Source: Heterostelium multicystogenum
Taxonomy: Eukaryota; Evosea; Eumycetozoa; Acytosteliales; Acytosteliaceae
DNA: 46,459 nucleotides
Assembly: GCA_003667245.1 (NCBI GenBank)
Contig: RCNN01000575.1
Location: 1-46,459, forward strand
Direction of reading: 5' to 3'
Shown one piece after another: positions 7,766-17,679 of the stretch (positions are counted from its first letter, which is position 1; every line of letters starts with the position of its first letter). A model generated the notes under the pieces. The model was not told where the DNA came from. It made no database searches and worked only from the letters and a program-made list of their open reading frames with translations. The position numbers and the translations under genes were made by a program.

Positions 7766-9118
7766 ATGAATCAGCCTTCACCTGCTGTCGGTACTTGTTT
7801 GGACGTTCAGTCCTTCATCAACGCCCAGCCGCTGTCGCGGTATCAGTGGCGAGTGGTGATCCTGTGTTTTCTCATCGTCTTCCTCGACGGCCTCGACACG
7901 GCCGCCATGGGCTTCATCGCCCCGGCGCTGTCCCAGGACTGGGCATCGACCGCGCCAGCCTCGGCCCGGTAATGAGTGCCGCGTTGATCGGCATGGTCTT
8001 CGGCGCCCTGGGCTCCGGCCCACTCGCCGACCGCTTCGGGCGCAAGGTGGTGCTGGTGGGGGCGGTGCTGGTGTTTGGGGCCTTCAGCCTGGCCTCGGCC
8101 TACAGCAGCAACGTCGATCAACTGCTGATCCTGCGCTTCCTCACCGGTCTCGGCCTGGGCGCCGGCATGCCGAACGCCACGACACTGCTCTCCGAATACA
8201 ACCCCGGAACGCCATAAGTCGCTGCTGGTGAACCAGCATGTTCTGCGGCTTCAACCTGGGCATGGCCGGTGGCGGGTTTATCTCGGCCAAGCTGATCCCG
8301 GCGTATGGCTGGCACAGCCTGCTGATGATCGGCGGCCTGTTTGCCGCTGATCCTCGCGGTGGTGCTGCTGTTCTGGCTGCCGGAGTCGGCGCGTTACCTG
8401 GTAGTGCGCAATCGCGGCACCGACAAGGTGCGCAAGACCCTGGCGCCTATCGAGCCGGGCATCGTCGCCCAGGCCTCGAGCTTCAGCGTGCCCGAACAGA
8501 AAACGGTCAAGGCGCGCAACGTGTTCGCGGTGATCTTCTCCGGCACCTACAGCGCCGGCACCTTGCTGTTGTGGCTGACGTATTTCATGGGCCTGGTGAT
8601 TGTTTACCTGCTGACCAGTTGGCTGCCGACCCTGATGCGCGACAGCGGCGCCAGCATGGAACAGGCCGCGTTTTATCGGTGCGTTGTTCCAGTTTGGCGG
8701 CGTATTGAGTGCGGTCGGCGTGGGCTGGGCGATGGACCGGTTCAATCCCCACAAGGTCATCGGTACCTTCTACCTGCTGGCCGGGGTGTTTGCCTACGCG
8801 GTGGGGCAGAGGCTGGGCAATATCACGCTGCTGGCGACTCTGGTGTTGATTGCCGGCATGTGTGTCAACGGTGCGCAGTCGGCGATGCCGTCGCTGGCCG
8901 CACGTTTCTACCCGACCCAGGGCCGCGCCACGGGCGGTGTCGTGGATGCTCGGCATCGGCCGCTTCGGTCGCGATCCTCGGGGCGTGGATGGGCGCGACC
9001 TTGCTGGGCCTGGGCTGGAACTTCGAACAGGTGCTGACCGCCCTGGTGATCCCGGCGGCATTGGCCACCACCGCGGTGGTGATCAAGGGGCAATGTCAGC
9101 CATGCCGACGCTACCTGA
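7766..9118 (+). CDS. pcaK: PcaK, 4-hydroxybenzoate/protocatechuate MFS transporter, frame broken
   Basis: Starts MNQPSPAVGTCLDVQSFINAQPLSRYQWRVV and runs into ILCFLIVFLDGLDTAAMGFIAPAL, whose DGxDTA motif is typical of the aromatic acid:H+ symporter (AAHS) family. Later segments include GPLADRFGRKVVLVGA and FLTGLGLGAGMPNATTLLSEY. The twelve membrane spans are all present across frames. Breaks occur near 7941 (GGG for GGGG), 8210, 8343, 8683, 8940 and 9090; the last makes the end read VSHADAT with TGA at 9116-9118. It imports 4-hydroxybenzoate and protocatechuate and acts in chemotaxis in P. putida. It lies between pcaR and pcaI. Confidence 0.88.
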
Positions 9119-9138
9119 ACGGACCGATAGCAAGACAA

Positions 9139-9184
9139 CAATCCGTTCGATAATCGAACGCTCAGTCGATTATCGGATTGTTTT
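9139..9184. promoter_or_regulatory. PcaR-type operators in the pcaI promoter, also foldable as a pcaK terminator
   Basis: GTTCGATAATCGAAC (9145-9159) is a near-perfect PcaR-type box. A second core lies inverted at 9167-9175 (CGATTATCG). The whole stretch also forms a long hairpin between CAATCCG (left) and CGGATTG (right) with a 3-base bulge, followed by TTTTGG, so it could end the pcaK transcript. The pcaI start is about 85 bases downstream. Confidence 0.75.
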
Positions 9185-9265
9185 GGCCCCGACCCCCGGC
9201 TTAATCTTCAAGCACTTCGGCGCTGCCTCCAGCGCCTTTTTCGATCGATACCGGGAGCCCACCCC

Positions 9266-10124
9266 ATGGCTGAAATCCTTTCGCTGGCTGATGCGGTAAA
9301 GCAGTTCGTGAATGACGGCGACACCGTTGCACTCGAAGGCTTTACTCACCTGATCCCTACGGCGGCAGGTCATGAAATCATTCGTCAGGGCAAGAAAGAC
9401 CTGACGCTGGTGCGCATGACGCCTGACCTGATCTACGACCAGTTGATCGGCGCCGGCTGTGCACGCAAGCTGATTTTCTCCTGGGGCGGCAACCCGGGCG
9501 TGGGTTCCCTGCATCGCCTGCGGGACGCCGTTGAAAAGCAATGGCCGCAACCGCTGGAGATCGAAGAGCACAGCCACGCCGACCTGGCCAATGCCTACGT
9601 CGCCGGTGCCTCCGGCCTGCCATTCGCGGTGTTGCGCGCCTACGCCGGCTCCGACCTGCCCAAGGTCAACCCGCTGATCAAGACCGTGACCTGCCCCTTC
9701 ACCGGTGAAGTGCTGGCGGCCGTGCCGTCGGTGCGCCCGGACATCACCGCGATCCACGCGCAAAAGGCTGACCGCAAGGGCAACGTGCTGCTGTGGGGCA
9801 TCCTCGGGGTGCAGAAGGAAGCGGCCCTGGCGGCCAAGCGCTGCATCGTTACCGTTGAAGAAATCGTCGACGACCTCAACGCGCCGATGAACGCCTGCGT
9901 GCTGCCGACCTGGGCCCTGACTGCCGTGTGCCATGTGCCGGGTGGCGCGCATCCGTCCTACGCCCACGGTTACACCGAACGTGACAACCGTTTCTACCAG
10001 GCCTGGGACCCCATCGCCCGGGACCGTGAGACGTTTACTGCGTGGATCAACGAATACATCCACGGCACCGCCAATTTCAGTGAATTCCAGGCCAAGCTGG
10101 CCACGCGCGCAGGAGGCCAAATAA
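9266..10124 (+). CDS. pcaI: PcaI, 3-oxoadipate:succinyl-CoA transferase subunit A
   Basis: MAEILSLADAVKQFVNDGDTVALEGFTHLIPTAAGHEIIRQGKKDLTLVRMTPDLIYDQLIGAG is the alpha subunit of a class I CoA transferase. The frame is intact to about residue 280. One extra base near 10105 then carries it past its own stop into pcaJ. In the correct frame it ends RAQEAK and TAA at 10122-10124, about 285 aa, overlapping the pcaJ start as TAATG. With PcaJ it activates beta-ketoadipate to its CoA ester. First gene of pcaIJFHG, directly behind the PcaR boxes. Confidence 0.93.
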
Positions 10125-10901
10125 TGGCTTACTCGACCAACGAAATGATGACCGTCGCCGCCGCGCGCCGCCTGAAGAACGGTTCGGTGTGCTTCGTCGG
10201 CATCGGCCTTCCCTCCAAGGCTGCCAACCTGGCGCGCCTGACATCGTCGCGGATGTGGTGCTGATTTACGAGTCCGGCCCGATTGGCGCCAAGCCTTCGG
10301 TGCTGCCGCTGTCCATCGGTGACGGCGAGCTGGCTGAAACCGCTGACACCGTGGTGCCGACCGGTGAGATTTTTCGCTACTGGCTGCAGGGCGGGCGCAT
10401 TGACGTCGGCTTCCTCGGCGCGGCCCAGGTCGACCGTTTCGGCAATATCAACACCACGTGGTCGGTGACTACCACCAGCCCAAAGTGCGCCTGCCAGGTG
10501 CCGGTGGCGCGCCGGAGATCGCCGGCTCCGCGAAGAGCGTGCTGATCATCCTCAAGCAGTCGGCCCGCTCGTTTGTCGACAAGCTGGACTTCATCACTTC
10601 GGTCGGCCACGGCGAAGGCGGTGACTCGCGCAAACGCCTGGGTCTGCCAGGCGCCGGTCCTGTAGGGATTATTACCGACCTGTGCATCATGGAGCCGGAG
10701 GAGGGCAGCCACGAATTTGTCGTCACCGCCCTGCACCCCGGCGTGACCCGTGAGCAAGTAGTGGCCGCCACCGGTTGGGCGATTCGTTTTGCCGACCAGG
10801 TGACCACCAGCGCCGAACCCACCGAGATTGAACTGACTGCCCTGCGCGACCTTGAGGCACGCACCGCTGCCGCCCACGGCCAAGCCCCCGGAGAAGCCTG
10901 A
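10124..10901 (+). CDS. pcaJ: PcaJ, 3-oxoadipate:succinyl-CoA transferase subunit B, two frame breaks
   Basis: [39 protein letters not shown] opens the beta subunit. A missing C near 10249 and a missing G near 10457 break the frame. The middle reads [32 protein letters not shown]. The last part reads [26 protein letters not shown] and ends at TGA 10899-10901. ESGPIGAKP carries the catalytic glutamate that forms the CoA thioester. It overlaps pcaI (TAATG) and pcaF (TGATG), so the three genes are coupled. Expected about 259 aa. Confidence 0.92.
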
Positions 10902-12104
10902 TGCGCGACGTATTTATCTGTGACGCCATTCGTACCCCCATCGGCCGTTTTGGCGGTGGCTTGTCCACCGTGCGCGCCGATGACTTGGCGGCACTGCCGA
11001 TCAAGGCGCTGATGGAACGCAACCCATCGGTGGACTGGAACGCGGTGGACGAAGTGTTCCTCGGCTGCGCCAACCAGGCCGGCGAAGACAACCGCAACGT
11101 GGCGCGCATGGCGGCATTGCTGGCCGGCCTGCCGGAGAGCATCCCCGGCGTCACCCTGAACCGCCTGTGCGCTTCGGGCATGGACGCGATCGGCACGGCC
11201 TTCCGCGCCATCGCCAGCGGCGAGATGGAACTGGCGATTGCCGGTGGCGTCGAGTCGATGTCCCGCGCGCCGTTCGTGATGGGCAAGGCCGATGCGGCGT
11301 TCTCGCGCAACATGAAGCTGGAAGACACCACCATCGGCTGGCGCTTTATCAATCCGTTGATGAAGGCCCAGTACGGCGTCGACCCGATGCCGCAAACCGC
11401 TGACAACGTGGCCGACGACTATAAAGTCTCCCGCGCCGACCAGGACGCCTTCGCCCTGCGCAGCCAACAACGTACGGCCGCTGCACAGGCCGCCGGTTTC
11501 TTCGCCGAAGAAATCGTACCGGTGCGCGTCGCCCACAAAAAAGGCGAAACCGTGGTCGAGCACGACGAGCATCCACGGGCCGATACCACCCTGGAAGCCC
11601 TGGCCAAACTCAAGCCGGTCAATGGTCCGGAAAAGACCGTCACCGCAGGCAACGCCTCTGGTGTGAACGATGGTGCCGCTGCGCTGATTCTGGCCTCTGC
11701 TGAAGCCGTCAAAAAACACGGCCTGACCGCCCGCGCCCGGGTGCTGGGCATGGCCAGCGCCGGTGTGGCGCCGCGTGTGATGGGCATCGGCCCGGTGCCG
11801 GCGGTGCGCAAACTGGTGGAGCGCCTGGGCCTGGCGGTAACTGATTTCGATGTGATCGAAACTCAACGAAGCCTTCGCCAGCCAGGGCCTGGCCGTGCTG
11901 CGCGAGCTGGGGATTGCCGACGACGCACCGCAGGTCAACCCGAACGGCGGCGCGATTGCCCTTGGCCATCCGCTGGGCATGAGCGGTGCGCGCCTGGTAC
12001 TGACCGCGCTGCATCAGCTGGAAAAAACCGGTGGCAGCAAAGGCCTGGCGACCATGTGCGTCGGTGTGGGCCAAGGCCTGGCCCTGGCGATCGAACGCGT
12101 TTGA
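10901..12104 (+). CDS. pcaF: PcaF, beta-ketoadipyl-CoA thiolase, one frame break
   Basis: [37 protein letters not shown] is the thiolase start. The acyl-accepting cysteine sits in [11 protein letters not shown] (about residue 90), the histidine in [16 protein letters not shown], and the second cysteine in [10 protein letters not shown] near the end. An extra A near 11862 (AAA for AA in ATCGAACTC) shifts the frame; both sides are otherwise complete, for 400 aa. It cleaves beta-ketoadipyl-CoA to succinyl-CoA and acetyl-CoA, the last step of the pathway. Confidence 0.94.
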
Positions 12105-12132
12105 GACCCACAAGAATAAAGAGGATTGCTCC

Positions 12133-12837
12133 ATGAGTGACAAGCCCGGATACCGGCGCCCGCAAGCGGGTACTCAGCCTGATTACCTGCACCCGGCCTA
12201 CCAGTCGACGAACCTGCGTTCGCCGTCCAAGCCGTTGGTGTTCCTGCCCCATTCCCTGTCGGAAATCACTGGCCCGACCATCGGCGCCGAGCGCGTCAAC
12301 GAGAAGGACAACGACCTGACCGCCCAGCACGAAGGCGAGCCCCAGGGCGAACGCATCATCATTCACGGGCGCGTGCTGGATGAAAACGGCCTGCCCGTTC
12401 CCGGCATCCTCGTGGAAATCTGGCAGGCCAACGCTGCCGGCCGCTACAACCACAAGCGCGACCAGCACGACGCACCGCTGGACCCGAACTTCACCGGCAC
12501 CGGGCGTACCGTCACCGACGCCGACGGCTGGTACCAGTTCCAGACCATCAAGCCCGGCGCCTACCCGTGGGGCAACCACCACAACGCGTGGCGCCCGGCG
12601 CACATCCACTTCTCGCTGTTCGGCCCGAGTGTGCTGACGCGGTTGGTGACGCAGATGTATTTCCCCGGTGACCCGCTGCTGGCCTATGACCCGATCTACA
12701 ACTGCGTCCCGGACACGTCCGCCAAGGAGCGCCTGATCGCCTCGTTCGATCTGGAAAAAACCATTCCGCACTATGCCCTCGGCTACCGCTGGGACATCGT
12801 CCTGCGCGGCCGCGACGCCACGCCGATGGAGAAATGA
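12133..12837 (+). CDS. pcaH: PcaH, protocatechuate 3,4-dioxygenase beta subunit
   Basis: An intact 234-aa frame: MSDKPGYRRPQAGTQPDYLHP. The dioxygenase core shows EIWQANAAGRYNHKRDQHDAPLDPNF and, further on, GNHHNAWRPAHIHFSLFG with the iron-binding His-x-His. Tyrosine ligands are expected at the YNHKRD region and downstream. The non-heme Fe(III) enzyme opens protocatechuate to 3-carboxy-cis,cis-muconate. It sits 28 bp after pcaF, so pcaHG is probably read with pcaIJF. Upstream in-frame codons exist, but ATG 12133 begins the known N-terminal pattern. Confidence 0.95.
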   Translation: MSDKPGYRRPQAGTQPDYLHPAYQSTNLRSPSKPLVFLPHSLSEITGPTIGAERVNEKDNDLTAQHEGEPQGERIIIHGRVLDENGLPVPGILVEIWQANAAGRYNHKRDQHDAPLDPNFTGTGRTVTDADGWYQFQTIKPGAYPWGNHHNAWRPAHIHFSLFGPSVLTRLVTQMYFPGDPLLAYDPIYNCVPDTSAKERLIASFDLEKTIPHYALGYRWDIVLRGRDATPMEK

Positions 12838-12838
12838 G

Positions 12839-13407
12839 ATGAGCCTCAACGCGACTACTTCCCACACCGTCGGGCCGTATTACCACATTGGCCTGACCTG
12901 GCTGAACCGCGAAGACCTGACCGTTGCGGCCACCCTCGGCGAGCGCGTGGCGATCACCGGGCAGGTGGTGGATGGCAATGGCGATGTGGTCAACGACGCC
13001 ATGCTGGAGGTCTGGCAGGCCAATGCGGCCGGCAAGTACGACCATCCCGAGGATGAGCAGGACAAACCGGTGGACCCGAACTTCGAAGGCTTCGGCCGGG
13101 TGCCGGTGGACGCTGAAGGGCGTTTTCGCTTTACCACCATCAAGCCGGGCAGTGTGCCGGGGTTTGAAGGGCACGACCCAGGCGCCGCACCTGGTGGTGC
13201 TGGTGTTTGCCCGTGGGCTGGTGAAGCACCTGCTGACGCGGATTTACTTTGACGGTGAAGCGGCGAAATGGGGATGACGCGCTGCTGGCGTGTGTGCCGC
13301 AAGAGCGCCGCCGTACGTTGATCGCCAAGGCGGATGCGGCGGGTGTGTATCAGTGGAATGTGATTTTGCAGGGCACAGACGAAGAGACGGTGTTCTTCGA
13401 TTATTGA
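12839..13407 (+). CDS. pcaG: PcaG, protocatechuate 3,4-dioxygenase alpha subunit, two frame breaks
   Basis: ATG 12839, two bases after the pcaH stop, gives MSLNATTSHTVGPYYHIGLTWLNREDL; VGPYYHIGL is the alpha-subunit opening. Then come LEVWQANAAGKYDHPEDEQDKPVDPNFEGFGR and FTTIKPGSVPGFEG. Frame breaks near 13172 and 13270 (both extra bases) precede APHLVVLVFARGLVKHLLTRIYFD and the end GTDEETVFFDY. Expected about 188 aa. The alpha chain lacks the iron ligands and builds the active site with PcaH. A REPIN follows the stop codon. Confidence 0.92.
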
Positions 13408-13423
13408 GTGGGTTGCGGATTTA

Positions 13424-13489
13424 TCGCAGGCAAGCCAGCTCCCACAGGGGAATGCATTCCAAATGTGGGAGCCGGGCTTGCCCGCGATG
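13424..13489. repeat. REPIN between pcaG and pcaT
   Basis: CGCAGGCAAGCCAGCTCCCACA is met by TGTGGGAGCCGGGCTTGCCCGCG in inverse order with a spacer of about 20 bases. Imperfect pairing within the arms is usual for this REP class. Confidence 0.8.
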
Positions 13490-13586
13490 AGGCCGGCCCA
13501 GGCAACAAATATCCAAAGTCTGCTTGCGGAACATGGTTGTTGCAAAGTATGTCTAGGCTATAACCGTTCCCACTGAGTGAAAAAAC

Positions 13587-14883
13587 ATGACAACAAAAAC
13601 CAGCCACTACACCGGAGAAGAACGCAGCAAAAGGATTTTTGCGATTGTCGGTGCCTCTTCCGGCAACCTCGTCGAATGGTTCGACTTCTACGTCTATGCC
13701 TTCTGCGCTATCTATTTCGCCCCGGCGTTTTTCCCGTCGGACGACCCCACCGTGCAACTGCTGAACACCGCCGGCGTGTTCGCCGCCGGCTTCCTGATGC
13801 GCCCTATCGGCGGCTGGCTGTTCGGCCGGGTGGCGGATAAACACGGTCGCAAGAATTCCATGATGATCTCGGTGCTGATGATGTGGCGCCGGTTCCCTGG
13901 TCATCGCCTTTTTGCCCACCTACAAAGACATCGGTGCCTGGGCCCCGGCCCTGCTGTTGGTCGCCCGGTTGTTCCAGGGCCTGTCGGTAGGCGGCGAATA
14001 CGGCACCACCGCCACCTACATGAGTGAAGTCGCCCTCAAGGGCCAGCGCGGGTTCTTCGCCTCGTTCAGTACGTGACCCTGATCGGCGGGCAACTGCTGG
14101 CGGTGTTGGTGGTGGTGATCCTGCAACAGATCCTCACCGAAGAAGAACTGCGGGCCTGGGGCTGGCGCATTCCGTTTGTGATCGGCGCCATTGCGGCGGT
14201 GATCTCGCTGTTGCTGCGTCGCACCCTGAAAGAAACCACCAGCAAGGAAATGCGTGAAGACAAGGACGCCGGCAGCATTGCCGCGCTGTTCCGCGATCAC
14301 AAGGCGGCGTTTATCACCGTGCTCGGCTACACCGCCGGCGGCTCGCTGATTTTCTACACGTTCACCACCTACATGCAGAAGTACCTGGTGAACACCGCCG
14401 GGATGCACGCCAAGACCGCCAGCTACATCATGACCGGCGCGCTGTTCTTCTACATGTGCATGCAGCCGGTGTTCGGCATGCTGGCGGACAAGATTGGCCG
14501 CCGTAACTCGATGCTCTGGTTCGGTGCCCTGGGCACGCTGTGCACTGTACCCATCCTGTTGACCCTGAAAACCGTCAGCAGCCCGTTCCTGGCTTTTTGT
14601 GCTGATCACCCTGGCCCTGGCCATCGTGAGCTTCTACACCTCCATCAGCGGCCTGGTGAAAGCCGAAATGTTCCCGCCACAAGTACGCGCACTGGGCGTG
14701 GGCCTGGCGTATGCGGTGGCGAACGCGATCTTCGGTGGTTCGGCGGAGTATGTGGCCTTGGGTCTCAAGTCCATGGGCATGGAGAACACCTTCTACTGGT
14801 ACGTCACGGCGATGATGGCGGTGGCGTTCCTGTTCAGCTTGCGCCTGCCCAAAGAGGCGGCGTATTTGCACCACGATCTGTAA
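13587..14883 (+). CDS. pcaT: PcaT-like dicarboxylate/beta-ketoadipate MFS transporter, frame broken
   Basis: Starts [63 protein letters not shown] is the first span of the metabolite:H+ symporter (MHS, KgtP-like) family, and [13 protein letters not shown] the cytoplasmic loop motif. The middle reads [22 protein letters not shown] and the end [14 protein letters not shown]. Frame breaks lie near 13885, 14073 and 14600. About 430 aa with 12 spans. Its position between pcaG and pcaB is that of pcaT in other pseudomonads, where it imports beta-ketoadipate. KgtP-like 2-oxoglutarate transport cannot be excluded from sequence. Confidence 0.85.
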
Positions 14884-14932
14884 CCGGCTGGCGCATGCCC
14901 GTTGCCGGGTATGCGCCACCTAGGGATGTGTT

Positions 14933-16297
14933 ATGACGATGCGCACGAGCAACCAACTGTTCGACGCCTACTTCACCGCCAACGGCATGGCCGAAGTGTT
15001 CTGCGACCAGGGGCGTTTGCAGGGCATGCTGGATTTCGAAGCGGCGCTGGCCCGGGCTGAGGCTCAGGTCGGGTTGATCCCGCAAGCGGCCGTCGCGCCC
15101 ATTGCCCAGGCCTGCCTGGCTTCTCTCTACGACGTAGATGCCCTCGGCGACGCCATCGCCACCGCAGGCAACTCTGCGATTCCGTTGGTCAAGGCCCTCG
15201 GCAAGTTGATCGCCAGCGAAGATGCCGGCGCCGAACGTTATGTGCATCTGGGCGCTACCAGCCAGGATGTGATGGACACCGGCCTGGTGCTGCAACTGCG
15301 CAGTGCGGTCGAGCTGATCGAACATGATCTGGCGCGGTTGGGGGACATTCTTGCCGCCCAGGCCCAGCGTTACGGGACAACTCCTTTGGCGGGCCGGACC
15401 TGGCTGCAGCATGCAACGCCGGTCACGCTGGGCATGAAGATCGCCGGTTGGCTCGGCGCAGTCACCCGCAACCGGCAGCGCCTCAGTGAGCTCAAGCCGC
15501 GTTTGCTGGTGCTGCAATTTGGCGGTGCTTCCGGAACCCTGGCGGCCCTCGGTGAACAGGCGATGCCGGTGGCGCAAGCACTGGCCGCCGAGTTGCAGCT
15601 GGGCCTGCCGGAGCAACCCTGGCACACCCAGCGCGACCGCCTGGTGGAGTTTGCCTCGGTGCTCGGTTTGATCGCCGGCAGCCTCGGCAAGCTGGGTCGC
15701 GACATCAGCCTGCTGATGCAGACCGAAGCGGCGGAAGTGTTTGAGCCGTCGGCCCCCGGCAAGGGCGGCTCTTCGACCATGCCCCACAAGCGCAACCCGG
15801 TGGGCGCTGCCGTGCTGATCAGCGCTGCCACGCGAGTGCCCGGCCTGGTGGCAACGATGTTCAGCGCGATGCCCCAGGAACACGAACGCAGCCTGGGCCT
15901 GTGGCACGCCGAATGGGAAACCCTGCCGGAGATTTGCCGGCTGGTATCCGGTGCATTGCACCAGGCGCTGCTGGTCAGCGAAGGCCTGGAAGTCGATCCC
16001 CGGCGCATGGTCCAAAACCTTGATCTGACCCAGGGCCTGGTACTGGCCGAAGCGGTCAGCATCGTCCTCGCCCAGCGCCTGGGCCGCGAAACCGCGCACC
16101 ATCTGCTGGAACAATGCTGCAAACACGCCGTCGCCGACGGGCGCCACCTGCGGGCGGTGCTGGGGGATGAACCGCAAGTGACTGCCGAGCTTTCGCCGGC
16201 CGAACTCGATCGCCTGCTGGACCCGGCGCACTACCTGGGCCAGGCGCACACCTGGGTCACCCGGGCCGTGGCCGAACATTTTGCTTTGACTGCCTGA
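14933..16297 (+). CDS. pcaB: PcaB, 3-carboxy-cis,cis-muconate cycloisomerase
   Basis: Intact 454-aa frame: [26 protein letters not shown]. The fumarase/aspartase superfamily signature [14 protein letters not shown] lies near residue 285, and [11 protein letters not shown] near residue 105. It converts 3-carboxymuconate to 4-carboxymuconolactone in the cytosol. It follows pcaT by 49 bp and is followed by pcaD after 10 bp. One of the few long genes here without a frame break. Confidence 0.95.
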   Translation: MTMRTSNQLFDAYFTANGMAEVFCDQGRLQGMLDFEAALARAEAQVGLIPQAAVAPIAQACLASLYDVDALGDAIATAGNSAIPLVKALGKLIASEDAGAERYVHLGATSQDVMDTGLVLQLRSAVELIEHDLARLGDILAAQAQRYGTTPLAGRTWLQHATPVTLGMKIAGWLGAVTRNRQRLSELKPRLLVLQFGGASGTLAALGEQAMPVAQALAAELQLGLPEQPWHTQRDRLVEFASVLGLIAGSLGKLGRDISLLMQTEAAEVFEPSAPGKGGSSTMPHKRNPVGAAVLISAATRVPGLVATMFSAMPQEHERSLGLWHAEWETLPEICRLVSGALHQALLVSEGLEVDPRRMVQNLDLTQGLVLAEAVSIVLAQRLGRETAHHLLEQCCKHAVADGRHLRAVLGDEPQVTAELSPAELDRLLDPAHYLGQAHTWVTRAVAEHFALTA

Positions 16298-16307
16298 GGA
16301 GGCTGCT

Positions 16308-17099
16308 GTGGGATTTGTACAACTCGCCGATGGCGAACTGAACTACCAACTCGATGGCCCCGAAGATGCACCGGTACTGGTGCTGTCCAACTCCCTGGGC
16401 ACCGACCTGCATATGTGGGACATCCAGATCGAGGCGTTCACCCAGTACTTCCGGGTGCTGCGTTTCGACACCCGGGGCCATGGCAAGTCGCTGGTCACCG
16501 AAGGCCCCTACAGCATCGAGCAATTGGGCCGTGACGTGTTGGCGCTGCTGGATGCGTTGCAGATCGAGCGCGCGCATTTCTGCGGGTTGTCCATGGGCGG
16601 CCTGATCGGCCAGTGGCTGGGGATCAACGCGGGTGAGCGTTTGCGCCGGCTGGTGGTGTGCAACACCGCCGCGAAGATCGGCACGCCCGAGATCTGGAAC
16701 CCACGCATCGAGATGGTCCTGCGCGACGGTGCGGCCGCGATGGTTGCCCTGCGTGATGCGTCAATTGCCCGCTGGTTCACCGCAGACTTCGCCGAGGCTC
16801 ATCCTGACCAGGCCAAGCTGATCACCGATATGCTGGCGGCGACTGATCCCCAGGGTTATGCCGCAAACTGCGCGGCCGTGCGCGACGCGGATTTCCGCGA
16901 GCAACTGGCGTCGATCAAGGTGCCGACCCTGGTGATCGCAGGCAGCGAAGATGCGGTGACGCCGCCGGCGGGTGGGCACTTTATCCAGGCGCATGTGCAG
17001 GGCGCCGAGTATGCCGAGTTCTATGCCGCGCACTTGTCCAACGTGCAAGCCGGTGCGGCGTTCAGCGACCGTGTGCTGGAATTTCTGCTATCGCGCTGA
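16308..17099 (+). CDS. pcaD: PcaD, 3-oxoadipate enol-lactone hydrolase
   Basis: GTG start with a strong GAGGAGG site gives an intact 263-aa alpha/beta hydrolase, MGFVQLADGELNYQLDGPEDAPVLVLSNSLGTDLHMWD. The nucleophile elbow is CGLSMGG (Ser about 95); the acid is in VIAGSEDAVTPP and the histidine in AAHLSNVQ near the end. It hydrolyses beta-ketoadipate enol-lactone to beta-ketoadipate. A 134-base REPIN and a fresh ribosome site separate it from pcaC. Confidence 0.95.
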   Translation: MGFVQLADGELNYQLDGPEDAPVLVLSNSLGTDLHMWDIQIEAFTQYFRVLRFDTRGHGKSLVTEGPYSIEQLGRDVLALLDALQIERAHFCGLSMGGLIGQWLGINAGERLRRLVVCNTAAKIGTPEIWNPRIEMVLRDGAAAMVALRDASIARWFTADFAEAHPDQAKLITDMLAATDPQGYAANCAAVRDADFREQLASIKVPTLVIAGSEDAVTPPAGGHFIQAHVQGAEYAEFYAAHLSNVQAGAAFSDRVLEFLLSR

Positions 17100-17113
17100 G
17101 TATCGCTGAACCC

Positions 17114-17247
17114 TGTGGCGAGGGAGCTTGCTCCCGTTGGGCTGCGTAGCAGCCCCTGAGCAGCCGCAACCCAACTATTTGTAAAACCCTGCAGCGGCCT
17201 CACTGGGGTCGCTGCGCGACCCAACGGGAGCAAGCTCCCTCTCCACA
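17114..17247. repeat. REPIN of a second class inside the pcaD-pcaC gap
   Basis: The left arm GAGGGAGCTTGCTCCCGTTGGG is matched by the right arm CCCAACGGGAGCAAGCTCCC in inverse order, around about 85 bases. Each arm also contains its own small palindrome (GGGAGCTTGCTCCC), as in classical REP units. Confidence 0.85.
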
Positions 17248-17286
17248 GGTATGTGCCTGTCGTCACCGTTGCATGAGGAGCGTTTT

Positions 17287-17679
17287 GTGGACGAGAAACA
17301 ACGTTATGCCGAAGGCCTGCAAGTGCGCCGCGAAGTGCTGGGCGACGCCCACGTCGACCGCAGCCTCAACGCCCTGACCGAGTTCAACAGCGAGTTCCAG
17401 GAAATGATCACCCGCCATGCCTGGGGTGATATCTGGACCCGCCCGGGGCTGCCGCGGCATACCCGCAGCCTGATCACCATCGCCATGCTCATCGGCATGA
17501 ACCGCAGCGAAGAGCTGAAGCTGCACCTGCGCGCCGCCGCGAGCAACGGTGTGACCCGCGCCGAGATCAAGGAAGTGCTGATGCAGAGCGCGATCTATTG
17601 CGGGATCCCGGCGGCGAATGCGACGTTTCACTTGGCCGAGTCGGTGTGGGATGAGTTGGGGGTAGAGTCGCGCGTCTAG
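17287..17679 (+). CDS. pcaC: PcaC, 4-carboxymuconolactone decarboxylase
   Basis: GTG start after GAGGAGCG gives an intact 130-aa protein, VDEKQRYAEGLQVRREVLGDAHVDRS. The CMD family core is TRPGLPRHTRSLITIAMLIGMNRSEELKLHLRAAASNGVTRAEIKEVLMQSAIYCGIPAAN, with the YCG motif. It decarboxylates the muconolactone to the enol-lactone that PcaD hydrolyses. Its stop TAG (17677-17679) shares the palindrome CTAG with the stop of the converging deacetylase gene. Confidence 0.95.
   Translation: MDEKQRYAEGLQVRREVLGDAHVDRSLNALTEFNSEFQEMITRHAWGDIWTRPGLPRHTRSLITIAMLIGMNRSEELKLHLRAAASNGVTRAEIKEVLMQSAIYCGIPAANATFHLAESVWDELGVESRV

Noticed and set aside
9266..10264. PcaI-PcaJ fusion read from the literal frame
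   Set aside because: Caused by one extra base near 10105; the correct frame gives the usual PcaI end and a TAATG junction.
10469..11980. A 503-codon minus-strand frame across pcaJ and pcaF
   Set aside because: Runs through two real genes on the other strand; no recognisable domain.
14834..16279. A 481-codon open frame on the minus strand opposite pcaB
   Set aside because: Shadow of intact pcaB; composition rich in H, Q and R typical of the reverse frame.
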